Shown here: one piece after another, positions 21,019 to 33,046 of the stretch
Layout of the letters: each line of letters starts with the position of its first letter
Position numbering within the stretch: the first letter of the stretch is position 1
Assembly (NCBI GenBank): GCA_002900995.3
Contig: PJEW03000013.1
Coordinates: 320,208-384,207, forward strand
Source of the DNA: Ganoderma boninense
Lineage: Eukaryota > Basidiomycota > Agaricomycetes > Polyporales > Polyporaceae
Length of the DNA: 64,000 bases
Direction: 5' to 3'
Position numbers and translations under genes: made by a program
Notes under the pieces: model-generated
Database searches by the model: none
Seen by the model: only the letters and a program-made list of their open reading frames with translations
Told to the model about the DNA's origin: nothing

Positions 21019-23480
21019 TTAGACCATATTTTTGTCGGAGATGATCTCGTGGTTGGATGGTAGGATGGACGTGCTTGCGAGTGACAAGATAGCGTTCAAC
21101 TCTTCCCGCACCAAACAGCGAGCAGCTAAAGCACACTGTCCCGTCGTTCCTCCCGCATTCGACCGACTGAATGATGTGTTAACCGCTGGAATTTCTGTGT
21201 CGCGGCTCCGAGGGGCGTTGATGACAATATTACCGCTCTCGTCATATTTGACCAACTGCATGCCGAACAGAAGCATCGCTCGAAGTGCCTAGTCTTGCTA
21301 GTTAGCACACGAAAGAACACTGGCGCGATAAAATGGAGGGTTCATACCGCAGCTGCAGCCAAGCCAATGACTCCGAAGGGAAACGCCAGCCCATCATGTG
21401 GAACCTGTGCCGGAAATCCTTGGAGCTCCATCCCACGGCCTGGATATGACTCGCCAGGGGGACTAAAACAAATACAGAGCGGTATATTCCCTACCTGGCG
21501 GTGAGCTAAAGTCGATGGAAGGGGTGTGAGGAGCATACATGTGAACGAGAGTCGGCAGAGGACTCGCAAAATAGTCGACCATCCTGCACGATTTTCGTAC
21601 AGAGCACTGCCCACTCTGAGAAGTTGGGTACTCCGCCCGTCAAACGCTTTAGGTAGTCTTCGACAGTGCCAAGAGCGTTGGAGCCGAAGGAGTCAAACCA
21701 GGAGGTTACACTCTCTTCTGCCTTTGACCTTTGTAAGCGCAAAGATAATAGATGCAAACGCCGAGGAATCTCACCAGAGTATGAACAAGATATTCATCTT
21801 CGTCTGACCATGACGACTTGCCATAAACAGTAGTCCAAACATGTCGGAGAAGCGCAGTGAATGAGTCCCCGTACCAGTCCCATGGATTGCTGGTTGTTCC
21901 AAGGAACCTCAGAAGCGTGGGGATGAACCTTTTTCTCCAGGAGTCACCGTGGTAGAAAGGTCTGGGTTGAGGTTCGCGTTCCGCTTCATCATCTATCGAC
22001 TGTTCAAAGTACCAGTCTCCACCTTGCCGTGGCGGATTAATGTCCCATTCTGATGGATAGTGGTAATCGTACATTGCAGACTTATCGAAGGTATCTATTA
22101 GCTCAATACCTTCTGTCTATGAATGGGAAGCTTACGTCGTCACTCTCAGACCGACAATCATGGCCGTGAGGCGATTTGGGATCAGGCTTCCTGCCGATTG
22201 TTCCATTCTGCCATTGAAACGTCCAATTAGGATCAAATTTATCTCCTACCGTTCGCGAGGTTAGATCACCCACATGGCTGTCGCACTGCGACGGGGACTG
22301 GGCTGGGTCATCATCGGAATTATCCGTGTGCAAAAGTTTGGATAAATGAAGTTCATCCATCGACGGTTCGAAATAGTAGTCGTCCGTAACTTGGTGGGGT
22401 GGAATAGTGTCATATTCGCACGAAAATGCAGGCACAGACTTGTGGAAACCATTTGTTAGCTCAACGACTTGGGTAGAAGCTTATGAAACTTACGTGGTCT
22501 CTCGCAGACTGAGAGTCATCGCCGTGAGGCGACTCGGGGCTGAGCGTCCTGCGGGTTGTTGCCCTCTGACATGGAGACGTTCAGTCGGTAATTTTAAGAC
22601 TGTAATTCGTGAGGTTTGCACGTACACAGCTCGTCGAGTCGATCGTGGATCCTGTTAAGCCAGTAGATTCCACTTCAATGACGAGACCAGAATCTAGGAC
22701 ATGTTTAATCCGTCGCTTCTCCGTAAGCACTAAGCCCGTCAACCCGGGTCCACCGCTACAGTCGTCTGTCGAGTCCCTACACCACGATGCGTTTGAGCAG
22801 AAGTTCAACACCACATCGCGGATTGAGGTATTCCATGATATTTATCAGGCTGAACACTCACCCTGGAAACCGCATAGTATATATGCTGTTCAAGCCAGGC
22901 GCGCGGCGAACAAGATGGTCCTGCACAATCGAGACGTGGATGTCAGAGAACTCCCAGTCAAGGGACAATTCTTACCTGAGCAACTTGAAGCGGTCTAGAT
23001 CTTGAGAGGTAGGACGGTAAATAACTGGATGTAGGCTTTCGAGATTCAAGATCCCAGGACGCGGAGCAGCTGTGAGAGTCGTACTTCCCAAGGGCACGAT
23101 GGGGACTCGAGGACCAGATGGTTGGAAATCTTCGTGGAAGTCCTCCGAGTCGTTCGAGCAGCCTAGCTCCGATCGGACTCAAAGGCTACAGATGTCGCTT
23201 TCCACGGTTAACACACTTACATCACACAAGATACGATTTGCCGTTTCCCGTTCACCGTCCCGATCTCTTGAATGCCCTCACCCGACTTGAGTTGGTCAGG
23301 GAGTGTCATCGATTCGAGGCCGGAGCCGAACACGGGAGGTTCCTGGAACCGAGCAGAACGACAGAAGGACATTCAGACAAAACTCGCGTCCGGGTATGAC
23401 CAGAGAGTCGTCAACCGCTTTGATCGCTTTCGCTCTTGAGAATAGTCGTCCTGGATCCTCTGATGGAAAGGATGGCGATT
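21019..23480 (-). CDS. DUF6532-like multi-exon gene, possibly degenerating
   Basis: Minus-strand exons read in order: an acidic/Ser-rich leader (exon near 23190-22980 ending LHPVIYRPTSQDLDRFKLL), short exons with a duplicated motif (SPHGDDSQSARD near 22490; SPHGHDCRSESDD near 22135), then SWRKRFIPTLLRFLGTTSNP followed by WDWYGD (about 21960-21860), then VTSWFDSFGSNALGTVEDYL (about 21700), then GLAAAAV and a final exon LLFGMQLVKYDESG ending at 21019. The FIPTLLRxLGTxxxPW and FGSNAL..V blocks fit the basidiomycete DUF6532 domain. One junction is clear: the 53-nt intron 21774-21722 joins LVHTL to AEESVTSWF. Other junctions, especially 21600-21430 and 22930-22870, give stops, so the gene may be decaying. 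Confidence 0.55.
22077..22580 (-). repeat. tandemly duplicated exon-intron unit (about 357 bp)
   Basis: Corresponding motifs recur about 357 bp apart: ATCGCCGTGAGGCGA and its partner near 22162 and 22517, CTTACGT splice donors near 22130 and 22490, and GCAGACTT/ACAGACTT near 22077 and 22434. At protein level DTIPPHQVTDDYYFEPSMDE matches DINPPRQGGDWYFEQSIDDE. The copies have diverged considerably, so the duplication is old. Confidence 0.65.
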
Positions 23481-24404
23481 CAAACTAAGCCACCACCGCC
23501 TTTGTATCAAGTTTATTAGAATTGTCCTCGATATTGAAGACTTACTCAAATGGGGTTTGAACCTATGGCTGTCATGATGCCAATAAACGCCGCAGCAGAG
23601 AAACTCGACTCACCGTGTGCTTGACAGCTAGAGCCGTCCGATTAGCATCTGGGTCTCTTGCCTACTCAACGTACAGAGAATAGAGGGGGAGAATAACCTG
23701 AGCCCGTGAATTGTTCGAGGAAGATGATGGGAGGGACGGCTGGAAATTTCGGGGGGGGGGGAAGAGGTGACATCATCGAACGCACCGCCAATCCGACGTG
23801 TTTGTCACGTGAGCGCGTAATTTTTGCCGCCATTGCTGAAGCTGAAGCCGCTCTCCTTTCCCCCATCCTCCTCTATCTAGCCTCCAACGAAGAGACTATA
23901 TCGGCGCAAGGAGTGATACACTGACCTTGGTAACTGTATGGCCATAGCCGACCCTCGCCTTCTGCTCCGCCTACCGCCATGGCTTATGATGCACTGGCAG
24001 GCGACTGAACGCATCACATTCACTCCGATCTTCTACTCTCGAGTCTTCCCATACACCGCCGCCTTCTCCCGCCCCCCGCATAGACCTCCTGTGAACGCCC
24101 AACCGCCTCGTCATGTTTAGGCCCTACACTTTGCAGCGACACTCTCGGACTTGAATCATGGATACACACCCTTTCATGTGTTCAACGGACGGTGGCACGT
24201 ATCTTCACGGCCCACTGGACCTCACATCGCCTTCGCCGGAGTCTACCCGGTACCATGGGAACCCTCATTGTGAGTAGCATACACACAACACAACGCGCTC
24301 CGCGTGCCTAACAAGTCGGCGGGCCTCCTTCTCCTACAAAGCCGAAAATGCGGCGCATACTCGCCAACGCGGCAGCGAGGCTGACCGACGTCGAACCTCC
24401 ACGC
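23481..24404. other. no gene seen
   Basis: The stretch contains a G run at about 23751-23760 and CT-rich tracts at 24410-24480. Splice-like pieces are present but no model could be assembled. Confidence 0.35.
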
Positions 24405-25052
24405 TCACATCTTCATCTCCATTTCCATCTCCAACCCATCCCGCTCTTCCTCCTCGATCTTCGCGAGTTTGTTCCACCTTCGCGACATGAGGCCAAAACG
24501 TTCCGCGACAGCACCATCCGCGTCCTCGCTGCCGCCCGCATCGTCGACGTCGACAAACTCCTCGCGACCGTCCATATCGCGGCTCGCGTCGGGGACCTTG
24601 GCCCCTCGCCCAACGACGAGCGTGGCAAGATTCACACCCGATCACTGTCCGAGAACGAGCGGCCAACGCCTGGTGCGGACGCAGGCGGGGACTACGACGT
24701 AGAGAACGAGGGCAGACGCAGAGAGAGACTCCGTGGACGAGCGGAACGACGACTGCGCAAACCCGACCGACCCCGGGGAGCTCCACGCATCCGCAATGGA
24801 CGTGCCGCTGACGAAGCTGTATGCCCCGATATCCCCGTTGTGGGGTTCGCGATAGGCGTCCAGAACTGCCGTGGGGACAGGGACATGTGCGAAGCGGTGG
24901 CTGCTTGGAGGATAAGCGTGTGGACCACTCGTGCCAGGCAAGGCGTGCATTTCTAGACGAGCGTTTGCACTCAGGATGTTGAGGGCTTCATTGTATGATG
25001 TATGTCTGCCTCGGCCTAGACAATCCGATGCTGCGCTGACAAGATAGCTCAC
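24405..25052 (-). CDS. hypothetical low-complexity protein, one in-frame stop
   Basis: Two open segments, 25052-24642 and 24635-24405, lie in the same frame and are separated only by a TGA at 24642-24644. The upstream part is Ser/Ala/Pro-rich (SSPGSVGFAQSSFRSSTESL), the downstream part is acidic and ends in EEEERDGLEMEMEMKM, preceded by SRRWNKLAKIEE. Either the stop is a disabling mutation or it lies in an unrecognised intron. The opposite strand also has a 202-codon frame, so strand choice is not certain. No known domain is visible. Confidence 0.35.
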
Positions 25053-25564
25053 CGGTCGCCGCTACGTTGACATGTACATTATATTCCTGTGTACTTTGAA
25101 ATGCTGCTCGTCTTATTGAACAATCTCATGATTACGATGTATTCGTGGAATACCACAGCGAGATCGTCATCGATCAAACTGTCATCACCAGTCGTTTTGG
25201 AGGTGTATTTACGGTTTCACAGCCAGTGCTAGAGGAGAAAGGCTCCACATGTTCACTAAGACCCATCTGGAGAATGAGGATGAAAACATGAGCCGTCAGG
25301 CATTGTCGTACAAAATAAAACCCCTTGTTATCCACAAGCAGAAATGTGCTATTGGACGGAGAAATTGCGAGGAACAGACGTGGCAGGTCGGTGGTGGATT
25401 CGAGAGTCTATTACACTTCGTTAATGGAAGAAGAAGGAAGGACGAAGAGGTAATGCTACTACCCACATAATATATACGGTGGTAGAATTGCCCAGAGTAA
25501 TTCTCTCCGTTCTTCTCTACGAGAAATAATGAATGCCGTGCCTGTACACAGAATACCTGAATAC
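25053..25564. other. no gene seen
   Basis: AT-richer intergenic sequence with a short plus-strand frame (25249-25470) that shows no domain and is probably fortuitous. Confidence 0.4.
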
Positions 25565-27368
25565 TTACTCCTGAGTTGAGTTGAAGACGCCGTATATGTT
25601 GGGAAAGGCTTGCGCGAGAGCCGAGTTGATAACATCGTTTTGGCTTGAATCCCAGGTCATGGCATGAATGCGGATCTCCTGCAGCGGATGCCCTTGAGGC
25701 ACCGAGATTTTGAACGTAGAGTATCTGTCTGGGCCGGCAAGGTAGGGGATCGTGATTTTCGTCAAAGACCGGCAGTGGGTCGCGACGACACCAATAGTCT
25801 CGAGTCGCGGTACAGGTGATTGCGCTATGTTCCTGAACGCGAGACCCATTTCAGTGATACATGGCCACGCTTTGGCGGTGGTGATAAGGTCGTTGTCCGT
25901 GAATGTGAACTCAAGCAGTGCGAAATTGAGGTACACATGGGTGAGTCGGTTGAGATGGAGGAGAGGGCGAAAATTGAAGGTGAAGCCCGGGGTGTCGAGA
26001 GTAGAGGTGATGGAGATTGACTGGATGTACACGGTGCGCAGTGTGTCCACCATGGCTGGGATAACGTACGGAAGACTCTGGATGAGACTGTTCGCAGCCT
26101 GGTAAGAAACCAACTCCAGATTTTCCAACGCCTGGAATGACGTTGGGGGAGCCACGACGTCCTCATCCGCTACATCTCGACTTGTCAGCTAATCTCTCCA
26201 CAAACCATAGTGGAAAGTACTTACAATCGAAAGCTCGTTGAGTTATGGTCACCTTGTGTAGTCTCCCGAAGTAGCTAATAACCAAGGGGTTCCGTATGAT
26301 CGGGCCCATCCCACCCATGCTAAGAAACCGGAGATGGGGACAGAGATGCGAGGAGACGTGGAGGATCCGTGCCGCCCAGTCTGAGAACACGAAAGAGTTG
26401 AACGGCCCGTCGTAGAAGTCGTAAACATGCAACTGCAGCTCATCCAAGGTAGGTCCGAGCATGTAGAGTAAGTCATTGGAGCCAGTGGACGATTCTATCC
26501 AGCGTAATTCTCGCAGCGACCTGAAGAGCATTGGATCAGACTGGGGAAGGAGGGAAGTCAGGAGAGCGATTGTTCCCGGCTCGATGGTGAAGGTGTTCGC
26601 TTCGATCCAGTGCATGGCGTCCGCGTAGTACAAGAATTTCTGCCACATAATGTGGCCTGTAAGCCTTGTCTTGTTGCGTTTCAAGACCCTGAGGACGAAT
26701 GATATGATTAAAGCTCGCACGAAGCTCACACGTACGTCCATACCTCAGAAACTCGCCCCCTTTCAAGATCCGCTTGCAGCCTTGGTCCCACATGTCGATG
26801 TCGAGTAAGTGGACCAGAGCCCACGCAAAATGCTTTCCAACACGGCTCCATAGGACTTGAGATGGGTAGTGGAATGAGGCTTTGTGAATAAGCATGAATC
26901 CTAGAAGCTGCTGTCGATCCTCAAGAGTGTAGTCACTCTTCCGAAAGCAGTCGAACAGCTGTCTGAGCAAATCCGGGTGTCGAAAAAACTTTGCTTGGGG
27001 AGTATGGTTGCAAAAGACGCTCGAGACCTCGGAAGGGGCCCTTTCAGTGACCGTGTTGACCGAGGAAAAGGGATATCTGCGCGGGATGCGTTGCGAGCTG
27101 GCCCATAGGGGCAAACCGCCGAGCTGAAGACCGTCATCTTCACTGCGGCGCATCCGTCAGGCCCTGTCCACTGAGGAAATACGGACACATACTTGAATAC
27201 GGGCATACCAAATGGATCGACGGAACCTGAGGGCAGAGACAAGTTGGTGGCTAGGGAGTGGGATGCGAGAGCCAGGCCGCATGCAATCGATTCTTTGGAG
27301 GTGCGATGCGCGGCAGACAGGGTCTGCGACGCCACGTCGTCGCTGTCCTGAGGGATTCTCAGGGACAC
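25565..27368 (-). CDS. F-box/LRR-type protein
   Basis: Four exons (27368-27193, 27142-26744, 26688-26226, 26170-25565) give 1,644 nt, an exact 548 codons. The introns are 50-55 nt with GTATGT, GTATGG and GTAAGT donors. The F-box lies about residues 105-170: FFRHPDLLRQLFDCFRKSDY and then HKASFHYPSQVLWSRVGKHF, the usual basidiomycete pattern His-Pro-x-Leu and Leu-Trp. The C-terminal half has leucine-rich repeats (LRELRWIESS, LDELQLHVYDF, LHLNRLTHVYLNFALLEFTF). It is presumed to be a substrate adaptor of an SCF ubiquitin ligase. It is divergent from the plus-strand gene at 27689 with about 320 bp between start codons. No disabling change was found. Confidence 0.85.
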
Positions 27369-27688
27369 GATTTACGTAAAAGAGGTCCCTAAGGAGACTA
27401 AAACTCCATGAATGTTGAATCTGTGGTTGGCTTTTGGACCAACCTTCTTAGTTTGCTTTTTGCTCTCACACATCCAACGCACATCCTCCGTGCATCGCTC
27501 ACTGCTTCCACTGCCCACTATCCTTCTCAAAGATTACCTCCCCCATTTGCTCTCCGTTCTCTCCTCCGCGGCTCTCCTCACTCCTTGCTCTGCATTCGTT
27601 CTTTCGCCTCCAGCAAAGCATTCGCTCTGGATCCTCATACCGAGCTGGCAGCCACACCGACTCCCAGTCGACCAAGTCCCTTGGAGTC
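27369..27688. promoter_or_regulatory. shared divergent intergenic region
   Basis: This 320-bp interval lies between the start codons of the minus-strand F-box gene and the plus-strand orphan gene. It is rich in pyrimidine (CTCC/TTCT) tracts toward the plus-strand gene, as many fungal promoters are. A frame at 27408-27731 overlaps it but has no domain. No defined factor site was recognised. Confidence 0.35.
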
Positions 27689-28471
27689 ATGGAAACGCCC
27701 AACCCCCCGCCATGGCCCTCCGCGAAAGTGAACCCTGTCACGATCCCCAGTGCTGATAGGCAGGCCGAGGAGAACTTCTCCACGGACCGGGACGGACAGT
27801 TGGCTTCCGATCTTGACCACCGATGGAGTCGATGTACCGCTAATGGCTCCGTACTCGATATCCTCCTTCCTGCACCAGGAAGCAAACACGAGTCAGTGAT
27901 TGTTGGGAGAGAAACGGTCGCTGCGCACATGCCTGGTCAAGAGCGCAGGAAGAGGTCGCGAGCGTCACAAAGCAAATTACCGGAAACCAGCAGCGGGGTG
28001 GGGAACTCACCAGAAGATGTCGGCCCTTGGTATGTAACGGCAGTGTCTGAAATGGACACGGACTCTGAGGCGGACCCCGGCTCCAATCGTCTTGGCGGGC
28101 GTGTTCCAAAGAGGCCCAAACTGATGCCGCTGGGGCTGGCGGCAACGTCTCACGTCAACTTGAATGCCAACGACGGCCTGGTTCAGATCAGGTCTTGCGC
28201 CCAGCTAGTTGCTCAAGATTCGCAACCACAGGGTTTGGGTCTGAGCCCCACTCTGGCGGAGTAAGAGCTTTAACTAGTTCATCAAATAGATCCGAGCCTT
28301 ACATATTACTCTTCCTCTAGGCTCCGTGGTCGCGACGACTCAGACCTCCCTGATTATATCAGGACTTGGGTGCATTTTTCCACCATAACCGGTATCTACG
28401 GTGAAAATCAGAGATTGCCTCCCTATTTCTCAAGAATCGCCCCCGATCTGTTCACTCTTCACGATCGCTAA
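27689..28471 (+). CDS. orphan two-exon protein, 240 residues
   Basis: Exons 27689-28260 and 28321-28471, joined across an exact 60-nt intron (GTAAGAG..CTCTAG), give 723 nt. The protein has a basic patch (GQERRKRSRASQSK, about residues 80-94), an acidic patch (SEMDTDSEADPG) and a second basic patch (RVPKRPKLMP) that could be nuclear localisation signals. The C-terminus reads DLPDYIRTWVHFSTITGIYG and ends LFTLHDR. Coding-like sequence continues in another frame from about 28478 (GYAFHLLDPIFAGVFCQLIP, then FVYHSALVANFYEWQKTVDV) with one TAG near 28647, so the original protein was probably longer and has been truncated by a frameshift. No known family was recognised. Confidence 0.5.
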
Positions 28472-28740
28472 AAACCTGCCCACACCGGCCGGGTTACGCC
28501 TTTCACCTCCTTGACCCTATATTCGCGGGAGTCTTTTGCCAGCTCATTCCCCTTGGACCCTAATGTACGTATATTCGTCTACCATTCCGCTCTTGTTGCC
28601 AATTTTTATGAGTGGCAGAAAACTGTTGACGTTTCGGACCTATAGGCACAGCTCAAGCGCGATGCGGGAGCGGTTGGACCGACCAGACCCAACAACACGA
28701 GGTCTGAGGTACGAAGAGAATGGCGACGAGATTTAGGACG
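28472..28740 (+). pseudogene. frameshifted 3' continuation of the orphan gene
   Basis: In the frame that starts near 28467 the sequence reads GYAFHLLDPIFAGVFCQLIP, FVYHSALVANFYEWQKTVDV, a TAG, and then AQLKRDAGAVGPTRPNNTRS. The strong residue composition and smooth continuation suggest real former coding sequence belonging to the gene at 27689. Confidence 0.4.
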
Positions 28741-29508
28741 CTCCTCTGCCAAAACCAGCCCGTGGAAGGGTACTGTAAGCTTGTCCAGCGAGGTACGCTC
28801 TCCGTCGCTGAACCATGACTCCTTCCATACGCATTTTACACTCTATAAAACTGCGAACGCATCAACCTCGTATATCTATATCTTGACTAGGGTACATACA
28901 TAGGTGTTAAGTTTCACAGTGTCCGCTCATATGATTGCTAGTCCACATATATCGCCATCTTCTTGTGCTTTGACGTGCATGCGCCATCTTCGTCGCATGT
29001 TTCTCAGAATCTATGGAATTGTGTTGAAAGTTAGGTAGTCATCCACGACTCGCCTTACCTGGCTGTAGTTCGCGTTGCTTGGGCGTATGGTAGCCCTATC
29101 TATTCTTCACGGTGGTATGCGCGGCACGACTTGCGCCAGATGATGGTGTTGACGTGGTAGAATTTTGAGCAAAACGATGTCCAAGAGCAGGCAATTTGGA
29201 CTCCAGGAGCCTCCTGTAAATTCCAGAGAACGAGCACAAGGAGACCACATATACCAATGACGTCAGGGCGTTCAGTAGAAAGAAGTCCGGATTAAGCAAT
29301 GCCGGATGTGTCCCACTACCGGAGCTCTCGGGAAGGAGCGGGAAGGTTGCCGGACTTCTCTGCCTTGGCGCTTAACGCGGCGTAGAGCTAGCGCTCCGGA
29401 GGGATGCGCTCTCTCGCTCGCTCTCTCTCACACACACACGCACACACACTCTCTCCCCTTCAACCCCCCCCCCCCCCCAATAGTAGACCACTGAATAGCC
29501 TGAGAGGT
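28741..29508. other. intergenic, with simple repeats before the JmjC gene
   Basis: Near the 3' end are a CT/CA microsatellite (29409-29455) and a run of 15 C (29464-29478), 31 bases before the proposed start codon of the JmjC gene. The run could affect promoter strength or transcript structure. No ORF of note was found. Confidence 0.5.
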
Positions 29509-32251
29509 ATGACTACCAGCGCAAGCTTGCTGGTTCAGGAATTTCCGTGTCGAAGCCGTCAAAAGAGTCCTTTTGCCACGCTGCCCCAGTGCGTGATGTG
29601 CTACGACGTGGCGGCGAGTGGGTCGCGCCGTACGGCCACTGCGAACGTACAATGTCGCTTCAAAGGTATTCTATCATCTATGCTAGTAATGGCCAACTTG
29701 TAAGCTGAAGCGTGCCTTCTGTAGGTTTCCGCACCTTGCACCTCGGTCCGAATAATTCAGTCGTTGCTGTTGGATTCGATGGGGGAATCAGCACAACCGC
29801 AGATCAAGCCCGTGGCAAGACAGGCAACGAACCCACAGCACGGTCAGTAATGAAAAGTAGATGCAAGAAGCCTAAGGTACTGCATGGTGAGACTGCAAAC
29901 TAGCGTCGTTCTTTTCTGCGTCATGCTTAATACATCGGACGTAGTTTTGCCGGATCAGCCACAGGGCACAAGAATGCTGCCTCATTTCCCTCACATATAT
30001 GACCGGCCGCTGGACCTTAACGTGACGAACTTTATAAAGGTGAGCCCTGCCCGACGGCCTTCTTTTCTTGTGCGCTCAATCCCTATGGCCAGGGTGCGGC
30101 TGCAAGTTTCTTACTTCCGATCTTGTGCGAAGAAATTTCCCATATGGAGCAAGAGGGGATCGTGTTTTTAAGGCATGAGATACAATACAGGTCTTTATGC
30201 GGTAAGCTATAGGTGGCTCACGATGCTAACATTGAGAGACTTACACGTTTGCAGATGTATGTGCGTCGGAACTTTTCTGTGGGGCCTGGTTCTGCCCCAG
30301 CTGTGGCCTCGAAGTCTGCCACCCGTGTGCAGAAACGTTGACCTGTTCCAACGATCTCCATCGTAACGTGCGTATTCATTTCCGTAGCATGTTGGATTCT
30401 GAGTGATTTTGATCACCTAGTTGCGTCGATTCGCCTCCTGTGTCTCAGGTGACCACGCCCATTCGCTCACGACAATGCGTCCATGCGCTAGATTAGATAG
30501 AGGAGCCACTCTGTCTCACGTGGAAAGGATGGCTTCGGCAGCGAAGGAGACGACTCCACCTTTCTTGCGGTACTTTTGTTTACGGAGTTCATCGTTAAGA
30601 CTCTTATCGTCTTCTTAGGAATCAGCCCCTGCCTCCCCCCCACAGTCAGCGATTTCCGGACAACGCTACGACGGAGCACTTGCATGCGCCACAAACCTTG
30701 CCGGTGTATCCAGCGAGGAGTCTGTCGCGGAACCAGTTCCTCCATCTGTGGATGGACGGTATCCCAGTTGTCATCACTGATGCTCAGAAGAACTTTCAAG
30801 GTCACTGGGATCCACAGTCTTTCATAGATAATCATGGAAAGCTTTGGGTTACACCTATTGAATGTGAAACGGACCGGGAAAAGCCGCGTATGTCAGCCAG
30901 CAAGTTTTTCGCGTTACTGCTGGACAAGTCAAACCACCAAACTATACTGAAGCTGAAGGTTAGCCCCCTGGTAGTGTTTCGGACCGTGGTTGATCGTGTT
31001 TTTGGATCCAGGACTGGCCGCCCAAGACGGACTTCAAGGCGACCTTCGGCAATCTCAGCAATGCATTCTTCTTGAGCGTACCCATTGAATGTTCTGACTT
31101 GGTCTGTAAAGGCGGTATTTACAACCTCGCTGCCCACTTTCCGGAAGGTTCCGCTGCGCCTGATCTTGGTATTCATATCATAGTTCTTTTTCGATACACA
31201 GCTGATCTTGTTCGCCACTAGGGCCCAAGTTGTACATCGCCATGGGAGGAGAGGGAGATGCAAAGGGCACCACGAAGTTGCATCTCGACATGACCTGTGC
31301 CATTAACCTTATGATGTGGTCAGAAGACTTGACACGCAAAAGACCTGGCGCTGAGTGGCAGATCTTCCCCTCAGACACCGTCGAGACTTTACGGTCGTTC
31401 CTTCGGGAGGAGTTTTCGCTGCCCTCCGACGAAGACCCCATCCATCAACAGCGGTATTATATTTCTCATGTCATGCTTACCCGTTTACGAGTGAAGCATG
31501 GGGTGTCGCCATGGACGATTTACCAGTATTATGGCGACACTGTCTTCATTCCCGCGGGATGTCCCCACCAGGTATACCTCGCCTTCGTTGCCTGCCAGAT
31601 TAAATGAGTTATCGATGCTCACAGGTTCGAAACCTGACACACGCCATCAAGGCGGCATGCGATTTCGTCTCTCCACAAAATCTAACCAGGACTCTCAACA
31701 TTGCATCCAGTTTATGTGTTCATCGTATTGCGTCCGGGTCGGGAGAGGATATTCTGCAGCTCCAGACGCTGGTTTGGTTCAGCTGGATGGCGATGTGCGC
31801 ATACGAGGATGGCCTGATGAAGTGTGGGTTTCTGGTATCTTATCACCTGACGCTTTCGTGCTATCTCTGACAATATTTTGCGTGTGTTCTAGCTGATGAA
31901 ACTGCGCCCCAGGAGATGTATATACAGTCCATCGATACCTTGGCCCAATGCGATGCATCGTCGAAGCCAGTCAGTTATTCAATGTCGTTCTTTCTTTCGA
32001 CCCTTCTAACTATTCAATGCAGACTGGAAGCCTCTCCTCAGACGCGACGGGCGGTCCCGCGAACCGGAAGCGGCCAGCGGGTTTAACGTCCAACCAGATC
32101 AGGCGTGCGAAGAAAAAGGCAAAGCTACCCCCAAATCCCGCATTCCAGGTAATGTGTCCATTTCCGGACACCTGTTCGCTAGGAACACGACCCCGCTCTG
32201 TCCTTGGAACACTGGATCATTTGTGAGCAATTTTTGTCCCTAGTGAAATAA
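29509..32251 (+). CDS. JmjC-domain histone demethylase-like protein with cysteine-rich finger
   Basis: Fourteen exons sum to 2,055 nt (684 residues) with every junction in frame. Features in order: an N-terminal Cys pattern (LPQCVMC..NVQCRFKG), a zinc-finger-like block LCDVCASELFCGAWFCPSCG followed by LEVCHPC, the segment SRNQFLHLWMDGIPVVITDA, and the JmjC fold. The iron ligands are the HLD of TTKLHLDMT and the His of FIPAGCPHQVRNL; IKAACDFVSPQNL ends the fold. This matches the KDM3/JHDM2-like arrangement, so the likely role is oxidative demethylation of histone H3 lysine in the nucleus, using Fe(II) and 2-oxoglutarate. A C-terminal basic stretch (IRRAKKKAKLPP) may be a nuclear signal. Start chosen at the first in-frame ATG before the Cys motif. 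Confidence 0.88.
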
Positions 32252-32690
32252 TTGACATGCTAAACACCCATCTTAAGGAGAGATTCACACCCGGCGGCTT
32301 ATGGCAAGATCGACGACCAATCCATGAAGCAATTGCGCTGCTTGGATGGCGCTCAGTTTGTAGAGAGGCTCTGGGATTTGCTTGGTCTGTGTGAGTGAAT
32401 GGTGTGGACGATAATGTGGTATCCCTGTTGGTGCTGTGAGAATACACGGTTCGACGCATCCTGCCTAAAGTGCATACAGTCTGGCCAGAGAGCTTCGGGT
32501 GAAGAGGCTGTCCGCTGTCCATGCCAATACCTTCTAGCCCACGTGGATGATGATGTTTCCGACTGCACTACAATCCCACACATTCACTACAGTGGCTGAG
32601 CAGTTTGCCGAGTACATTTTTTCATGGCTGGGTCCCGAACGTCCGGTGGATCGAGCACTTGACAAGGTCAGCGACGTGATATTTTGAACG
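32252..32690 (+). pseudogene. frameshifted 3' extension of the JmjC gene
   Basis: Right after the stop at 32249-32251, a different frame reads SEIIDMLNTHLKERFTPGGL and then WQDRRPIHEAIALLGW to a GTGTGAGT donor near 32391. A further segment near 32595-32686 reads TVAEQFAEYIFSWLGPERPV to TGA. Both look like real C-terminal exons. A one-base loss around 32247 would explain why the current frame stops. Alternatively, an unseen intron restores the frame. Confidence 0.4.
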
Positions 32691-33046
32691 TGCCACCATT
32701 GCGCTACAGCCAAACCAAAGAACACGTACAAGCAGTCTCATATACAATGTGAGCGACCATGTCCAGATGACCTAGTCTCAGGAAATTTCACGGAGGTTCT
32801 GGACACCCGGATTACAGCGGCAGCCACCTATGATACATACATGGCGAGCCAGCTCACCCTCCGAGTGGGCGACCGCGCAGACGCGCGTCGCCGAGGAACT
32901 CCGAAGATTAGGTAATGCTACACGTCAGTCCGACTGCAGACGTGGAGCGAAGTGAACTCCACCACGGGTACTGCGTGGCTGCTCTCCCAGCCCCATGAAC
33001 ATCCCCAGTGCGCTACTACCTTGTTGCCACGAAGATCTCCAAAACC
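32691..33046. other. no gene seen
   Basis: A short plus-strand frame near 32765-32910 (GNFTEVLDTRITAAATYDTY) looks protein-like but has no partners. The inverted-repeat arm begins at 33047. Confidence 0.3.
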
